Positions 1 through 8,475 of a stretch of 57,779 nucleotides of DNA are shown one piece after another. Positions within the stretch are counted from its first letter, which is position 1, and every line of letters begins with the position of its first letter. The stretch lies in the NCBI RefSeq assembly GCF_001280015.1, contig NZ_LGDV01000204.1, forward strand, positions 1 through 57,779. Reading direction: 5' to 3'. This DNA comes from Streptomyces sp. MMG1121 (GTDB taxonomy: Bacteria > Actinomycetota > Actinomycetes > Streptomycetales > Streptomycetaceae). A model generated the notes under the pieces. That model did no database searches. It was given only the letters and a program-made list of their open reading frames with translations, and had not been told where the DNA came from. A program made the position numbers and the translations under genes.

Positions 1-2
1 CG

Positions 3-836
3 CCGGCGCAGCCCCCGGCCGCCCTTGCCGGTCCCGGCCCCGCCGCCCCCGGTGCCTGGCCCACGGCCGCTTCCGCGGGCGGCGGCCGGCGCCCCGGTGG
101 CTGGCCCACGGCCGCGGCCCCGGCGGGCGGACAGCAGGGCCAGGCCCCAGGCCAGGGCCCGGGCCGCGGGCCCGCTCAGCCGCAGCCCCCGACAGGCCCG
201 GCCCCCACGCCGTCCGCAGCACCCGCAGCACCCGCGGCCACGCCCCCGGCGGCGCCGGCCCCGGTGGCCTCCACCGGCGGCCTCGACCCCCGGGTGCTCT
301 GGCCGAACATCCTGGAAGCCGTCAAGAACCGCCGCCGTTTCACCTGGATCCTGCTCAGCCAGAACGCCCAGGTGGTCGGCTTCGACGGCACGACCCTCCA
401 GCTCGGCTTCGTCAACGCCGGTGCGCGGGACAACTTCTCTGGCAGCGGCAGCGAGGACGTACTGCGACAGGCGCTGGCCGAGCAGTTCAGCGTGCAGTGG
501 AAGATCGAGGCGGTCATCGACCCGTCCGGCGGCTCCGCGCCCCCCGCGCCGGGCGGCTTCGGCGGCGCTCCCGCCGGCGGCGGTGGCTACGGCGCCCCGG
601 CCGCACCCCGCCCCGCGGCTCCCCAGCCGGCCCCGCGGACGACCGCGCCCGCACCGGCAGCCCCGGCCGCGCCGACCCCGCAGCCCACGTCCGCCCCCGA
701 GCCGCCGCCCGTCTCTCCCGAGGACGACATCCCCGAGGACGACGACCCCGATCTGGACGAGTCGGCGCTCTCCGGCCACGAACTGATCGTGCGGGAGCTG
801 GGCGCGACAGTGGTGGAGGAAGTCTCGAACGAGTAG
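3..836 (+). CDS. dnaX: DNA polymerase III subunit gamma/tau, C-terminal part (cut by window edge)
   Basis: Clamp-loader subunit of the replicative DNA polymerase III holoenzyme. Only the C-terminal part is present, open from the window edge in frame 3. A Pro/Ala/Gly-rich linker is followed by a compact folded segment (ATG at 264 is internal: ...DPRVLWPNILEAVKNRRRFTWILL...) typical of actinobacterial tau tails, then a second Pro/Ala linker and an acidic end (EDDIPEDDDPDLDES). It stops with TAG at 834-836. The AAA+ ATPase domain lies upstream of the window. I rely on the WPxxLEAVKxRRRxTW pattern and on purD following downstream. The internal ATG is not the real start. Confidence 0.85.
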   Translation, partial: PAQPPAALAGPGPAAPGAWPTAASAGGGRRPGGWPTAAAPAGGQQGQAPGQGPGRGPAQPQPPTGPAPTPSAAPAAPAATPPAAPAPVASTGGLDPRVLWPNILEAVKNRRRFTWILLSQNAQVVGFDGTTLQLGFVNAGARDNFSGSGSEDVLRQALAEQFSVQWKIEAVIDPSGGSAPPAPGGFGGAPAGGGGYGAPAAPRPAAPQPAPRTTAPAPAAPAAPTPQPTSAPEPPPVSPEDDIPEDDDPDLDESALSGHELIVRELGATVVEEVSNE

Positions 837-1016
837 AGGGCCCTGAACCCCTCGGCTCCGGGCTTCTCCGACCCCGGGCCAGTCCGGGCCACCGGTTCTG
901 TTCTGGACCACCGGTCTGTTCCGGGCCACCGGTCTCCCGGTTCCTGCCTGTTCCGGCTTCCGGCGTCCTCGCCCCGCCTCTTCCGGCCCTCTGCCTCGTC
1001 CGGATTCCGGGTCTCC

Positions 1017-1118
1017 GGGGCTCCGGGTTTCGCGGCTTCCGGGTCTCCGGTCCGGGCTTTCGGGTTTCCCGATCTCGGGGGCTCCGGGTTTCGCGGCTTC
1101 CGGGTCTCCGGTCCGGGC
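1017..1118. repeat. 61-bp direct repeat in dnaX-purD spacer
   Basis: A 41-nt sequence at 1017-1057 recurs exactly at 1078-1118. It lies in a longer stretch (about 880-1260) of degenerate CCGG/TCCGGG-rich words, such as repeated CCACCGGTCTG near 889-930. The 61-bp spacing is not a multiple of three, which argues against a repeated protein motif. Confidence 0.8.
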
Positions 1119-1280
1119 CTCCCGGTTTCCCAGTCTCCGGGTCTCCCGGCCTCCGAGACTCCCGGTTTCCGGTACGGGCCTCCCTGCCTCCAGGTCCCCT
1201 GCCATCCCGGTCTCTTCGCCCCGCCTCTTCCAGCTCCCGCCTCTCCGGCCCGGCCGCGCGCTCCGGCTTCTGGTCTCCAG

Positions 1281-1570
1281 GGCTGTGGCTTGTGCGGCTC
1301 CGGCCTCCAGGGCTGCGGCTTGTGCGGCTCCGGCCTCCACGGCTGCCGTCTCTCCGGCCCCGGCCTCCAGGGCTCCCGTCTCTCCGGCTCCGGCCTCCAG
1401 GGCTGCGGCTTGTGCGGCTCCGGCCTCCACGGCTGCCGTCTCTCCGGCCCCGGCCTCCAGGGCTCCCGTCTCTCCGGCCCCGGCCTCCAGGGCTGCGGCT
1501 TGTGCGGCTCCGGCCTCCACGGCTGCCGTCTCTCCGGCCCCGGCCCCCACGGCTGCCGCCTCTCCGCCCC
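1281..1570. repeat. 30-bp tandem repeats with 90-bp higher-order period
   Basis: The unit is about 30 bp (core GGCTGCxGTCTCTCCGGC then CCCGGCCTCCAG). It repeats about ten times, and every third unit is a variant with GCTTGTGCGGCTC, giving a 90-bp super-period: near-identical blocks begin at 1311, 1401 and 1491. Because 30 is divisible by three, several frames on both strands stay open, but the predicted Ala/Pro/Arg/Gly peptides have no convincing start. I treat the block as non-coding or an unexplained minisatellite. Together with the repeats before it, this fills the 837-bp gap between dnaX and purD. Confidence 0.85.
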
Positions 1571-1673
1571 TGCCACTTCAGGCGCCCGCTCCTGCCGTCC
1601 CCCACCCCCTTGGAGGAAACTCCAGCAAACCCGCCCCCGAACCTTCGGCAACCTTGCCAGTAGGCTGACCCCC

Positions 1674-2951
1674 GTGAAGGTCCTCGTCATCGGTAGCGGC
1701 GCCCGCGAACACGCCCTGTGCCGCTCCCTGTCCCTCGACCCCGACGTCACCGCGCTGCACTGCGCCCCCGGCAACGCCGGCATCGCGGAGGTTGCCGAGT
1801 TGCACCCCGTCGACGCGCTGGACGGAGCGGCGGTGGCCGAGCTGGCCGCGGGCCTCGGCGCCGAGCTGGTCGTCGTCGGCCCGGAGGCCCCGCTGGTCGC
1901 CGGTGTGGCCGATGCCGTACGCGCGGCGGGCATCCCGGTGTTCGGCCCGTCCGGCGAGGCCGCGCAGCTGGAGGGGTCCAAGGCCTTCGCGAAGGACATC
2001 ATGGCGGCGGCCGGGGTGCCGACCGCCCGTTCCTACGTCTGCACGACGGCCGAAGAGGTCGCCGAGGCCCTCGACGCCTTCGGTGCCCCCTACGTCGTCA
2101 AGGACGACGGCCTCGCCGCCGGCAAGGGCGTCGTCGTCACCGAAGACCTCGACGAGGCCAAGGCGCACGCCGCCGGCTGCGACCGGGTCGTCATCGAGGA
2201 GTTCCTCGACGGCCCCGAGGTGTCCCTCTTCGCCATCACCGACGGCGAGAGCGTCGTACCGCTCCAGCCCGCCCAGGACTTCAAGCGCGCCCTGGACGGC
2301 GACGAGGGTCCGAACACCGGCGGCATGGGCGCGTACTCGCCGCTGCCGTGGGCCGATCCGAAGCTGGTCGAGGAGGTGCTGGAGACGGTCCTGCGGCCGA
2401 CCGTGAACGAACTGCGCCGTCGCGGCACGCCGTTCTCCGGTCTGCTCTACGCCGGTCTGGCGATCACGGGCCGCGGGGTCCGGGTCATCGAGTTCAACGC
2501 CCGTTTCGGCGACCCCGAGACCCAGGTCGTGCTGGCCCGGCTGAAGACCCCGCTGGCCGGTGTCCTGCTCGCCGCCGCGAACGGCACGCTCGCCGATCTG
2601 GCGCCGCTGCGCTGGAGCGAGGACGCCGCCGTCACCGTCGTGGTCGCCTCCCACAACTACCCGGGCGCGCCCCGCACCGGCGACCCGATCACCGGCCTGG
2701 CCGAGGTGGCCGCCGAGGACGCGCCGCACGCCTACGTGCTGCACGCCGGGACGAAGCAGGACGGCGGCGCCGTCGTCAGCGCGGGCGGGCGCGTCCTGTC
2801 CGTCACGGCCACCGGGACGGACCTGACCGAGGCGCGCGAGCGGGCGTACCGGGCGGTGGACCGGATCCGGCTGGACGGCTCCCAGCACCGCACCGACATC
2901 GCTGCGAAGGCCGCACGGGAGGCCCAGGCAGCCCAGGCGGCCCGCGCCTGA
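1674..2951 (+). CDS. purD: phosphoribosylamine-glycine ligase (GARS)
   Basis: Second step of de novo purine synthesis: ATP-dependent joining of 5-phosphoribosylamine and glycine in the cytoplasm. The 425-aa protein has the N-terminal GARS signature (VKVLVIGSGAREHAL, then APGNAGIAEV), an ATP-grasp domain with DDGLAAGKGVVV near residue 140, the conserved NTGGMGAYSP, and IEFNARFGDPETQ near 285. The GTG at 1674 gives the canonical N-terminus; the same frame is open further upstream only because of the repeat block. It stands alone, with repeats before it and a strong terminator after it. Confidence 0.97.
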   Translation: MKVLVIGSGAREHALCRSLSLDPDVTALHCAPGNAGIAEVAELHPVDALDGAAVAELAAGLGAELVVVGPEAPLVAGVADAVRAAGIPVFGPSGEAAQLEGSKAFAKDIMAAAGVPTARSYVCTTAEEVAEALDAFGAPYVVKDDGLAAGKGVVVTEDLDEAKAHAAGCDRVVIEEFLDGPEVSLFAITDGESVVPLQPAQDFKRALDGDEGPNTGGMGAYSPLPWADPKLVEEVLETVLRPTVNELRRRGTPFSGLLYAGLAITGRGVRVIEFNARFGDPETQVVLARLKTPLAGVLLAAANGTLADLAPLRWSEDAAVTVVVASHNYPGAPRTGDPITGLAEVAAEDAPHAYVLHAGTKQDGGAVVSAGGRVLSVTATGTDLTEARERAYRAVDRIRLDGSQHRTDIAAKAAREAQAAQAARA

Positions 2952-3004
2952 CCTGCGCCGCCTCCGGCCCGGTCGTCGGTCCCGTCGACGGCCCCGCTGC
3001 CACC

Positions 3005-3033
3005 CAGGCCCCGGATCCGAGATCCGGGGCCTG
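3005..3033 (+). terminator. purD terminator hairpin
   Basis: Perfect 13-bp stem (CAGGCCCCGGATC / GATCCGGGGCCTG) with a CGA loop, 54 nt after the purD stop, followed by a T-containing tail (ATCTTTG). Confidence 0.85.
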
Positions 3034-3250
3034 ATCTTTGCTGTCTGTCACCCACCTCTGACCAAAGCCATTCCATCGAGTGAGCAATCGCCCATACGGC
3101 TGACGGGGGCCGGGGCCCCAACTAGGGTGCCGCGCAAGCGTTCCGGCACTTGGCCCACCGGCATTGCGATGTCAGTGGCGGGTGCCACAGTGGGGGAGTG
3201 AGCACCACCAGGCAAGCACGGCAACGGCAGCGAGGGGGTGAGGGCGGCAC

Positions 3251-5032
3251 GTGAGCGGAATCGGTGTGGAGGCGTGCGTACAGGCCGCGCGATCCCGGGC
3301 CCTCGCCGTCCTGCGGGTCCGGGGCCGGGCGCTGGCCGCGGCCCTGCTGCCCGCGGGCGCCGCGGTGATCCTGCTGACCGGCGGCTCCACCGGCCACCTC
3401 GTCGGCCCGGGCTGGGACGCCGCCCGCTGGGCCGTGGGCGTGCTCGCCGTGCTGGTGCTGCTGGCCGCCGCCGGCATCGCCCTGGTCGTGGCCCGGGCCC
3501 GCCCCGCCACGACCCCCACGGTCCCGATCCCGGAGGAGTCCGCCCCGGACCTGTACCGGATGGTGCGCGACCTCGCCGAGCGGCTGGACGTGCCGGCCCC
3601 GTCGGCCGTGGCGCTCACCCCGGACTGCGACAGCTGGCTGGAGGACCGTACGCACGCGGCCCACGGCCCGCCCGCCCGCTCGGCGCCCGACGAGATAGCG
3701 GGCCCGAACGCCCACCGTCGTACGCCGGTCGCGCCGGTCCTGGTGATCGGCTCCCCGTTCCTGTGGTGGATGCGGGTGGGCGAACTGCGCGCGGTCCTCG
3801 CCCCGGTCGTCGCCGGTACGGGTCCTTCGGCCCACCCCGACATAGCTGCTGCCCGCCGTTTCGTGCGCGGGCTGGACGCGGCGCTCGCGGTCGCCTCGGC
3901 GCCCGGCCGCCGCCCGCCGGTCCGCGCGGTGTGCGCGGGGCTCGGCTGGGCGGCAGGGCTGATGCTGCGCGGCTGCCGGGAGCACGCGACGCAGATGGAG
4001 AGAGGGGTCGCCGCGGCAGCGGCCGAGCGCGCCCAGGCGGTCGACTACGGCCTCAGGATCGTCGCCCAGGAGCAGGTGGGCCTCGCCTACGCAGGCTGGG
4101 ACCGGCTGCTGACCCGGGTCGCGCTGCCCGCCTGGCGCATGGGCCGCTGGCCCTCCCGGCTGGACGCGGGCGTGGTCGCGGCGCTCACCGAGCTGTCCCG
4201 GCGCGACCGGCTGGCCGAGGGTTTCGCCTCCCGGCTCGGCGAGCGTCCCGCCTGCGATCTGCTGGAGGAGCCCGGCGCGGTGGACGAGGCCACCTCGCTG
4301 CTCGCCGCCCGCCTCTTCCACGGCGGCCCCGCCGAGCCCGGCCCCGACTGGGCCCCGGTGGACTGGCAGGCGTATCCGGAGGAGGTCGTGGACCGCACCT
4401 GGCGCGCCGAGGCGGCCCGGCTGCACCGCGTGCTGGACTCCCTGGGCGTCCTGCCCACCCTCGATCCCACGGCCCCCGATCCCGGCGGTCCCACCCTGGC
4501 CCGGGTCCTGGACCATCTCACCGAGCCCGCCACCGCCCTGCCGCACCAGGCCCCCTTCACCGCCGAAGACCCCCGGGCCAGATCTCGCGAAGACGCCGAA
4601 GACCCTTACGGGGACGAGGACGGCGATCGCGGCACCGAGCGCAGCGCCGCCCTCGCCGCCGGCCTGAGCGCCGAGCTGGCCCGCGAGGAGGCCTGCGTGC
4701 CGAGGGGTGCGACGGCGGCGGGCCACGGTCCCGACAGCGCCCTGTGGGACGACGACGCGCTGCCCCTCGTCCCGCTGCAGCCCCCGCGCACCGGCCGCGA
4801 TCTGCTCGCCGACCACGTGACGGCGATGGTGTGCTGTGCGGCCGTCGACACCGCCGGCGCGGTCCCGGCCCTGGACTGGCTGGACGGCCCCTCCCTGCTG
4901 CTGGACGGCGAGCGGGCCGCCGATCTCGCGCCCAAGGTGCTCAGCCTGATCGAGGAGGGGGACCCGGGCCCGCTGCGCGACTGGCTGACCGCGACCGGAA
5001 TACGCCCAGAGAAGCCCGTACGACTGGTGTAA
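3251..5032 (+). CDS. membrane protein resembling an M48-type peptidase without the zinc site
   Basis: 593 aa, GTG start behind a GAGGGGGTGAGGG-like ribosome site. Two hydrophobic segments lie near the N-terminus (about 28-46 and 59-80), followed by a cytosolic-looking helical region. Residues around 165-185 read VLVIGSPFLWWMRVGELRAVLAPVVAG. In actinobacterial M48 peptidases the matching stretch is ...ELRAVLAHELGHY, so the HExxH zinc motif appears replaced by APVVAG. The remainder is Ala/Arg-rich with no further motif that I recognise. If the alignment is right this is a pseudo-peptidase; otherwise it is a hypothetical membrane protein. It sits between purD and a DMFase-like gene with no obvious link to purines. 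Confidence 0.7.
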   Translation: MSGIGVEACVQAARSRALAVLRVRGRALAAALLPAGAAVILLTGGSTGHLVGPGWDAARWAVGVLAVLVLLAAAGIALVVARARPATTPTVPIPEESAPDLYRMVRDLAERLDVPAPSAVALTPDCDSWLEDRTHAAHGPPARSAPDEIAGPNAHRRTPVAPVLVIGSPFLWWMRVGELRAVLAPVVAGTGPSAHPDIAAARRFVRGLDAALAVASAPGRRPPVRAVCAGLGWAAGLMLRGCREHATQMERGVAAAAAERAQAVDYGLRIVAQEQVGLAYAGWDRLLTRVALPAWRMGRWPSRLDAGVVAALTELSRRDRLAEGFASRLGERPACDLLEEPGAVDEATSLLAARLFHGGPAEPGPDWAPVDWQAYPEEVVDRTWRAEAARLHRVLDSLGVLPTLDPTAPDPGGPTLARVLDHLTEPATALPHQAPFTAEDPRARSREDAEDPYGDEDGDRGTERSAALAAGLSAELAREEACVPRGATAAGHGPDSALWDDDALPLVPLQPPRTGRDLLADHVTAMVCCAAVDTAGAVPALDWLDGPSLLLDGERAADLAPKVLSLIEEGDPGPLRDWLTATGIRPEKPVRLV

Positions 5033-5231
5033 ACGGGAGTCCTGTCTTCCACTTCAGGTCAATTCGCAACGACTAGTGACCGAGCCCGTGCGTTATGTGA
5101 TGTGCTGGTGAGCGACCACGCACCTGGCAAAGGCGCGCGACATACGACAGTACGACCGAGCACAGTGCGCACGACGAGCACAGCGAGCACCACCGAGACA
5201 GGACACGGGGGCCTGAGGGAGGGGAGCGATC

Positions 5232-6734
5232 ATGGCCTCGGACCACATCCGCCGCTGGGAGTCCGGAGCACTCGCGCACGCCGTCACGGACCCCTTCGGC
5301 CAGGGCCCGGTGCCCTGGCTGCGCGGCAGTGAGACCTATTTCGACGACACCGGGCACGTCGTGCCCTGGTACGTCGACGGATGCGTCGACTCCACCCAGC
5401 ACACCACCACGGCCGCGCGCGTCCCCGCGCCGCGCAGCTCCACCGGCGGGCCCCGCTCGGCCGACGACGTGCACCGCCAGATCAAGGGCTTCACCTCCAC
5501 CGGCGCGGTCGCGCCCGGCGAGGCGATCGACTTCCGCATCACGGTCGACCCGCCCCAGGAGTTCAGCGTCGACATCTACCGCATCGGCCACTACGGCGGT
5601 GACGGCGCCTCCAAGATCACCACCAGCCCGCGGCTGTCCGGCATCGTCCAGCCCGGGCCGCTGACCGCCGACCGCACGGTCTCCTGCCACCACTGGTGGC
5701 TCTCCTGGCGCCTTCAGGTGCCTCCCCACTGGAACATCGGCGCCTATGTGGCCGTCCTCACCACCGCCGACGGCTACCGCTCCCACGTGCCGTTCACCGT
5801 TCGCGACGACCACCCCGCCGACCTGCTCCTGCTGCTGCCGGACATCACCTGGCAGGCGTACAACCTCTACCCGGAGGACGGCCGCACCGGCGCCAGCCTC
5901 TACCACGCCTGGGACGAGAAGGGCCGGCTGCTCGGCGAGGCCGACGCGGCGACCACGGTCTCCTTCGACCGCCCGTACGCGGGCGCGGGCCTGCCCCTGC
6001 ACGTCGGCCACGCCTACGACTTCATCCGCTGGGCCGAGCGCTACGGCTACGACCTCGCCTACGCCGACGCCCGCGACCTGCACGCCGGCCGTATCGACCC
6101 CACCCGCTACCGGGGCCTGGTCTTCCCGGGCCACGACGAGTACTGGTCGGTGCCGATGCGCCGGGCCGTCGAGGACGCCCGCGACCGGGGCACCTCGCTG
6201 GTCTTCCTGTCCGCCAACACCATGTACTGGCAGGTCGATCTGGGCGCCTCCCCGTCCGGCGACCCGGACCGGCTGCTGACCTGCCGCAAACGCAAGGGCC
6301 CCGGAAAGCCGGTGCTGTGGCGGGAGGTCGACCGGCCCGAGCAGCAACTGGTCGGCATCCAGTACGCGGGCCGGGTGCCCGAGCCGCACCCGCTGATCGT
6401 CCGCAACGCCGGCCACTGGCTGTGGGAGGCCACCGGCGCGCACGAGGGCGACGAGATCGACGGCCTGGTCGCCGGCGAGGCCGACCGCTACTTCCCGCGC
6501 ACTCCGCTGCCCGAGCACGAAGAGCGCATCCTGCTCGCCCACTCCCCCTACACCGACAACGACGGCGTCCTGCGCCACCAGGAGACCTCCCTCTACCGCG
6601 CCCCCTCCGGCGCCTGGGTCTTCGCCTCCGGCACCTTCGCCTGGTCCCCGGCCCTGGACCGCCCCGGCCATATGGACCCCCGTGTCCAGCGGGCCACCGC
6701 GAACCTGCTGGACCGCATCTGCAAGCGCGACTGA
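5232..6734 (+). CDS. N,N-dimethylformamidase beta-subunit-like protein
   Basis: 500 aa. The central and C-terminal part matches the fold seen at the C-terminus of dimethylformamidase large subunits. After an N-terminal beta-rich segment (GEAIDFRITVDPPQEFSVDIYRIG...) come LLPDITWQAYNLY, SFDRPY, HVGHAYDFIRWAERYGYD and the signature GLVFPGHDEYWS followed by SLVFLSANTMYWQ. No signal peptide is visible. A true substrate cannot be read from sequence; amidase activity is unproven for this conserved actinobacterial group. The ATG at 5232 is preceded by GGGAGGGGAGCGATC. It lies between the pseudo-peptidase and purC, all on the same strand. Confidence 0.75.
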   Translation: MASDHIRRWESGALAHAVTDPFGQGPVPWLRGSETYFDDTGHVVPWYVDGCVDSTQHTTTAARVPAPRSSTGGPRSADDVHRQIKGFTSTGAVAPGEAIDFRITVDPPQEFSVDIYRIGHYGGDGASKITTSPRLSGIVQPGPLTADRTVSCHHWWLSWRLQVPPHWNIGAYVAVLTTADGYRSHVPFTVRDDHPADLLLLLPDITWQAYNLYPEDGRTGASLYHAWDEKGRLLGEADAATTVSFDRPYAGAGLPLHVGHAYDFIRWAERYGYDLAYADARDLHAGRIDPTRYRGLVFPGHDEYWSVPMRRAVEDARDRGTSLVFLSANTMYWQVDLGASPSGDPDRLLTCRKRKGPGKPVLWREVDRPEQQLVGIQYAGRVPEPHPLIVRNAGHWLWEATGAHEGDEIDGLVAGEADRYFPRTPLPEHEERILLAHSPYTDNDGVLRHQETSLYRAPSGAWVFASGTFAWSPALDRPGHMDPRVQRATANLLDRICKRD

Positions 6735-6826
6735 ATCCGCGCACTCGACCGACGACCCCCCCGGCCGCACTGGACCAGCCCATACGGGAGAATCGAGGCA
6801 CTTGGACAGAACCACGGGGAGGAACC

Positions 6827-7726
6827 GTGTCCGGATTCGTAGAAAAGCCCGAGCCCATCCAGGTTCCGGGCCTGGTGCACCTCCACACCGGCAAGGTGCG
6901 CGAGCTGTACCAGAACGAGGCGGGCGACCTCGTGATGGTCGCCAGCGACCGCATGTCCGCGTACGACTGGGTGCTGCCCACGGAGATCCCCGACAAGGGC
7001 CGGGTCCTCACCCAGCTCTCCCTGTGGTGGTTCGACCAGCTGCGCGACCTGGCCCCGAACCACGTCATCAGCGCCGAGCTGCCCGAGGGCGCCCCGGCCG
7101 ACTGGGCGGGCCGCACGCTGGTCTGCAAGCAGCTGAGGATGGTCCCGGTCGAGTGCGTGGCCCGCGGCTACCTCACCGGCTCGGGCCTGCTCGAGTACAA
7201 CGAGTCCCGTACGGTGTGCGGCCTCGCCCTGCCCGAAGGCCTCGTCGACGGCTCGGAACTGCCCGCCCCGATCTTCACCCCGGCCACCAAGGCCGAGGTC
7301 GGCGAGCACGACGAGAACGTCTCCTACGAGGAGGTCGCCCGCCAGGTCGGTGCCGAGACCGCCGCCCAGCTGCGGCAGGCCACCCTCGCCGTGTACGGCC
7401 GGGCCCGGGACATCGCCAGGGACCGGGGGATCGTCCTCGCCGACACCAAGTTCGAGTTCGGCTTCGACGGCGACACGCTCGTCCTCGCCGACGAGGTCCT
7501 CACCCCGGACTCCTCCCGCTTCTGGCCGGCCGGATCCTGGCAGCCGGGCCGCGCGCAGCCCTCGTACGACAAGCAGTTCGTGCGCAACTGGCTGACCTCG
7601 GCGGAGTCGGGCTGGGACCGGAAGAGCGAGCAGCCCCCGCCGCCGCTGCCGGACGAGGTCGTCCAGAAGACCCGGCAGAAGTACGTGGAGGCGTACGAGC
7701 GCCTCACCGGCCTCGGCTGGGCGTAA
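6827..7726 (+). CDS. purC: phosphoribosylaminoimidazole-succinocarboxamide synthase (SAICAR synthetase)
   Basis: Converts CAIR plus aspartate and ATP to SAICAR in purine synthesis. The 299-aa product has the diagnostic GKVRELY near residue 22, SDRMSAYDW near 42, VECVARGYLTGSG near 110 and DTKFEFGF followed by LADEVLTPDSSRFW. GTG start at 6827, 5 nt after GGGGAGG. The longer open frame upstream is only the shadow of the preceding gene. The length fits the long-form bacterial PurC. A bidirectional hairpin follows directly. Confidence 0.97.
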   Translation: MSGFVEKPEPIQVPGLVHLHTGKVRELYQNEAGDLVMVASDRMSAYDWVLPTEIPDKGRVLTQLSLWWFDQLRDLAPNHVISAELPEGAPADWAGRTLVCKQLRMVPVECVARGYLTGSGLLEYNESRTVCGLALPEGLVDGSELPAPIFTPATKAEVGEHDENVSYEEVARQVGAETAAQLRQATLAVYGRARDIARDRGIVLADTKFEFGFDGDTLVLADEVLTPDSSRFWPAGSWQPGRAQPSYDKQFVRNWLTSAESGWDRKSEQPPPPLPDEVVQKTRQKYVEAYERLTGLGWA

Positions 7727-7730
7727 CGCG

Positions 7731-7758
7731 AAAGGCCCCCGGAGAACCGGGGGCCTTT
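7731..7758. terminator. bidirectional terminator, purC / tRNA-Gly
   Basis: 12-bp stem (AAAGGCCCCCGG / CCGGGGGCCTTT) with an AGAA loop and T runs on either strand. It serves purC from the left and the minus-strand tRNA-Gly from the right. Confidence 0.85.
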
Positions 7759-7761
7759 TCA

Positions 7762-7837
7762 TGGAGCGGACGACGAGGCTCGAACTCGCGACCTCAACCT
7801 TGGCAAGGTTGCGCTCTACCAACTGAGCTACGTCCGC
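7762..7837 (-). tRNA. tRNA-Gly (GCC), CCA encoded
   Basis: Cloverleaf with acceptor GCGGACG, D arm GCTCAGTTGGTAGAGC, anticodon stem CAACC/GGTTG with loop TTGCCAA (anticodon GCC), and T arm with GTTCGAGCC. The 3' CCA is present in DNA, unlike the second Gly(GCC) copy near 11.7 kb. Confidence 0.95.
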
Positions 7838-7860
7838 ACTGCGCCGTGGCGCGAGAGCAA

Positions 7861-8475
7861 CTATACCCAACCTCGCTCCCGTGCGAGACGCACCGCCGCA
7901 TGACGGTTCTCCGCACCGAGTTTCGTGACGGCCGAGGAGAGGTAGTTCCGCACGGTTCCCGGGGACAGCGCGGCCCGCTCGGCGATCTCCGTGACCGGCG
8001 CGCCGTCGGCCGCCAGCTCCAGCACCTCGGCCTCCCGCGGGGTCAGCGGCGAGTCCCCGGCGGAGATCGCGTCGGCGGCCAACTCCGGGTCGACGTAACG
8101 GTTCCCGGCGTGCACGGTCCGGATGATCTCGGCGAGCCGCCGGGCGCTGACGGTCTTCGGGACGAACCCGCGCACACCGGCCGCGAGCGCTCGTTTCAGA
8201 TGGCCGGGGCGCCCGTGCCCGGTGACGATCAGCACCTGGCAGCCGGGCAGTTCGGTGCGCAGGGATGTGGCGACCTTCACACCGTCGGCGCCCGGCATCT
8301 GAAGATCGAGGACGGCCACGTCGGGTGTGTGGGCACGGGCCATGGCCAGCGCCTCGGGTCCGGTCGCGGCCTCGGCGACGACCAGCAGATCGTCCTCCAG
8401 CGACAGCAGCGCGGCCAGGGCGCCCCGGATCAGATGCTCGTCGTCGGCGAGCAACAGCCGTACCGGACTGCTCAC
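7861..8475 (-). CDS. NarL/LuxR-family response regulator
   Basis: 204 aa. Receiver domain with LLLADDEH at the start, phosphoacceptor Asp in DVAVLDLQMPG (about residue 53), VTGHG and a conserved Lys in FVPKTVS. A C-terminal LuxR-type helix-turn-helix (LTPREAEVLELAADGAPVTEIAE...TVRNYLSSAVTKLGAENRHAAV) follows. GTG start at 8475 overlaps the end of the kinase gene (GTGA), so the pair is translationally coupled. It probably controls the adjacent ABC exporter genes. Confidence 0.93.
   Translation of the reverse strand: MSSPVRLLLADDEHLIRGALAALLSLEDDLLVVAEAATGPEALAMARAHTPDVAVLDLQMPGADGVKVATSLRTELPGCQVLIVTGHGRPGHLKRALAAGVRGFVPKTVSARRLAEIIRTVHAGNRYVDPELAADAISAGDSPLTPREAEVLELAADGAPVTEIAERAALSPGTVRNYLSSAVTKLGAENRHAAVRLARERGWV

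Noticed and set aside
1281..1570. CRISPR-like array
   Set aside because: Repeats are directly tandem without unique spacers and no cas genes are nearby.
497..1663. Long frames through the dnaX-purD repeats on both strands
   Set aside because: They stay open because the repeat unit is a multiple of three; the predicted peptides are low-complexity and start inside dnaX or without ribosome sites.
3122..6815. Long minus-strand frames (3122-4816, 5073-6815)
   Set aside because: Codon-bias shadows of the plus-strand genes; no recognisable motifs and no plausible starts.
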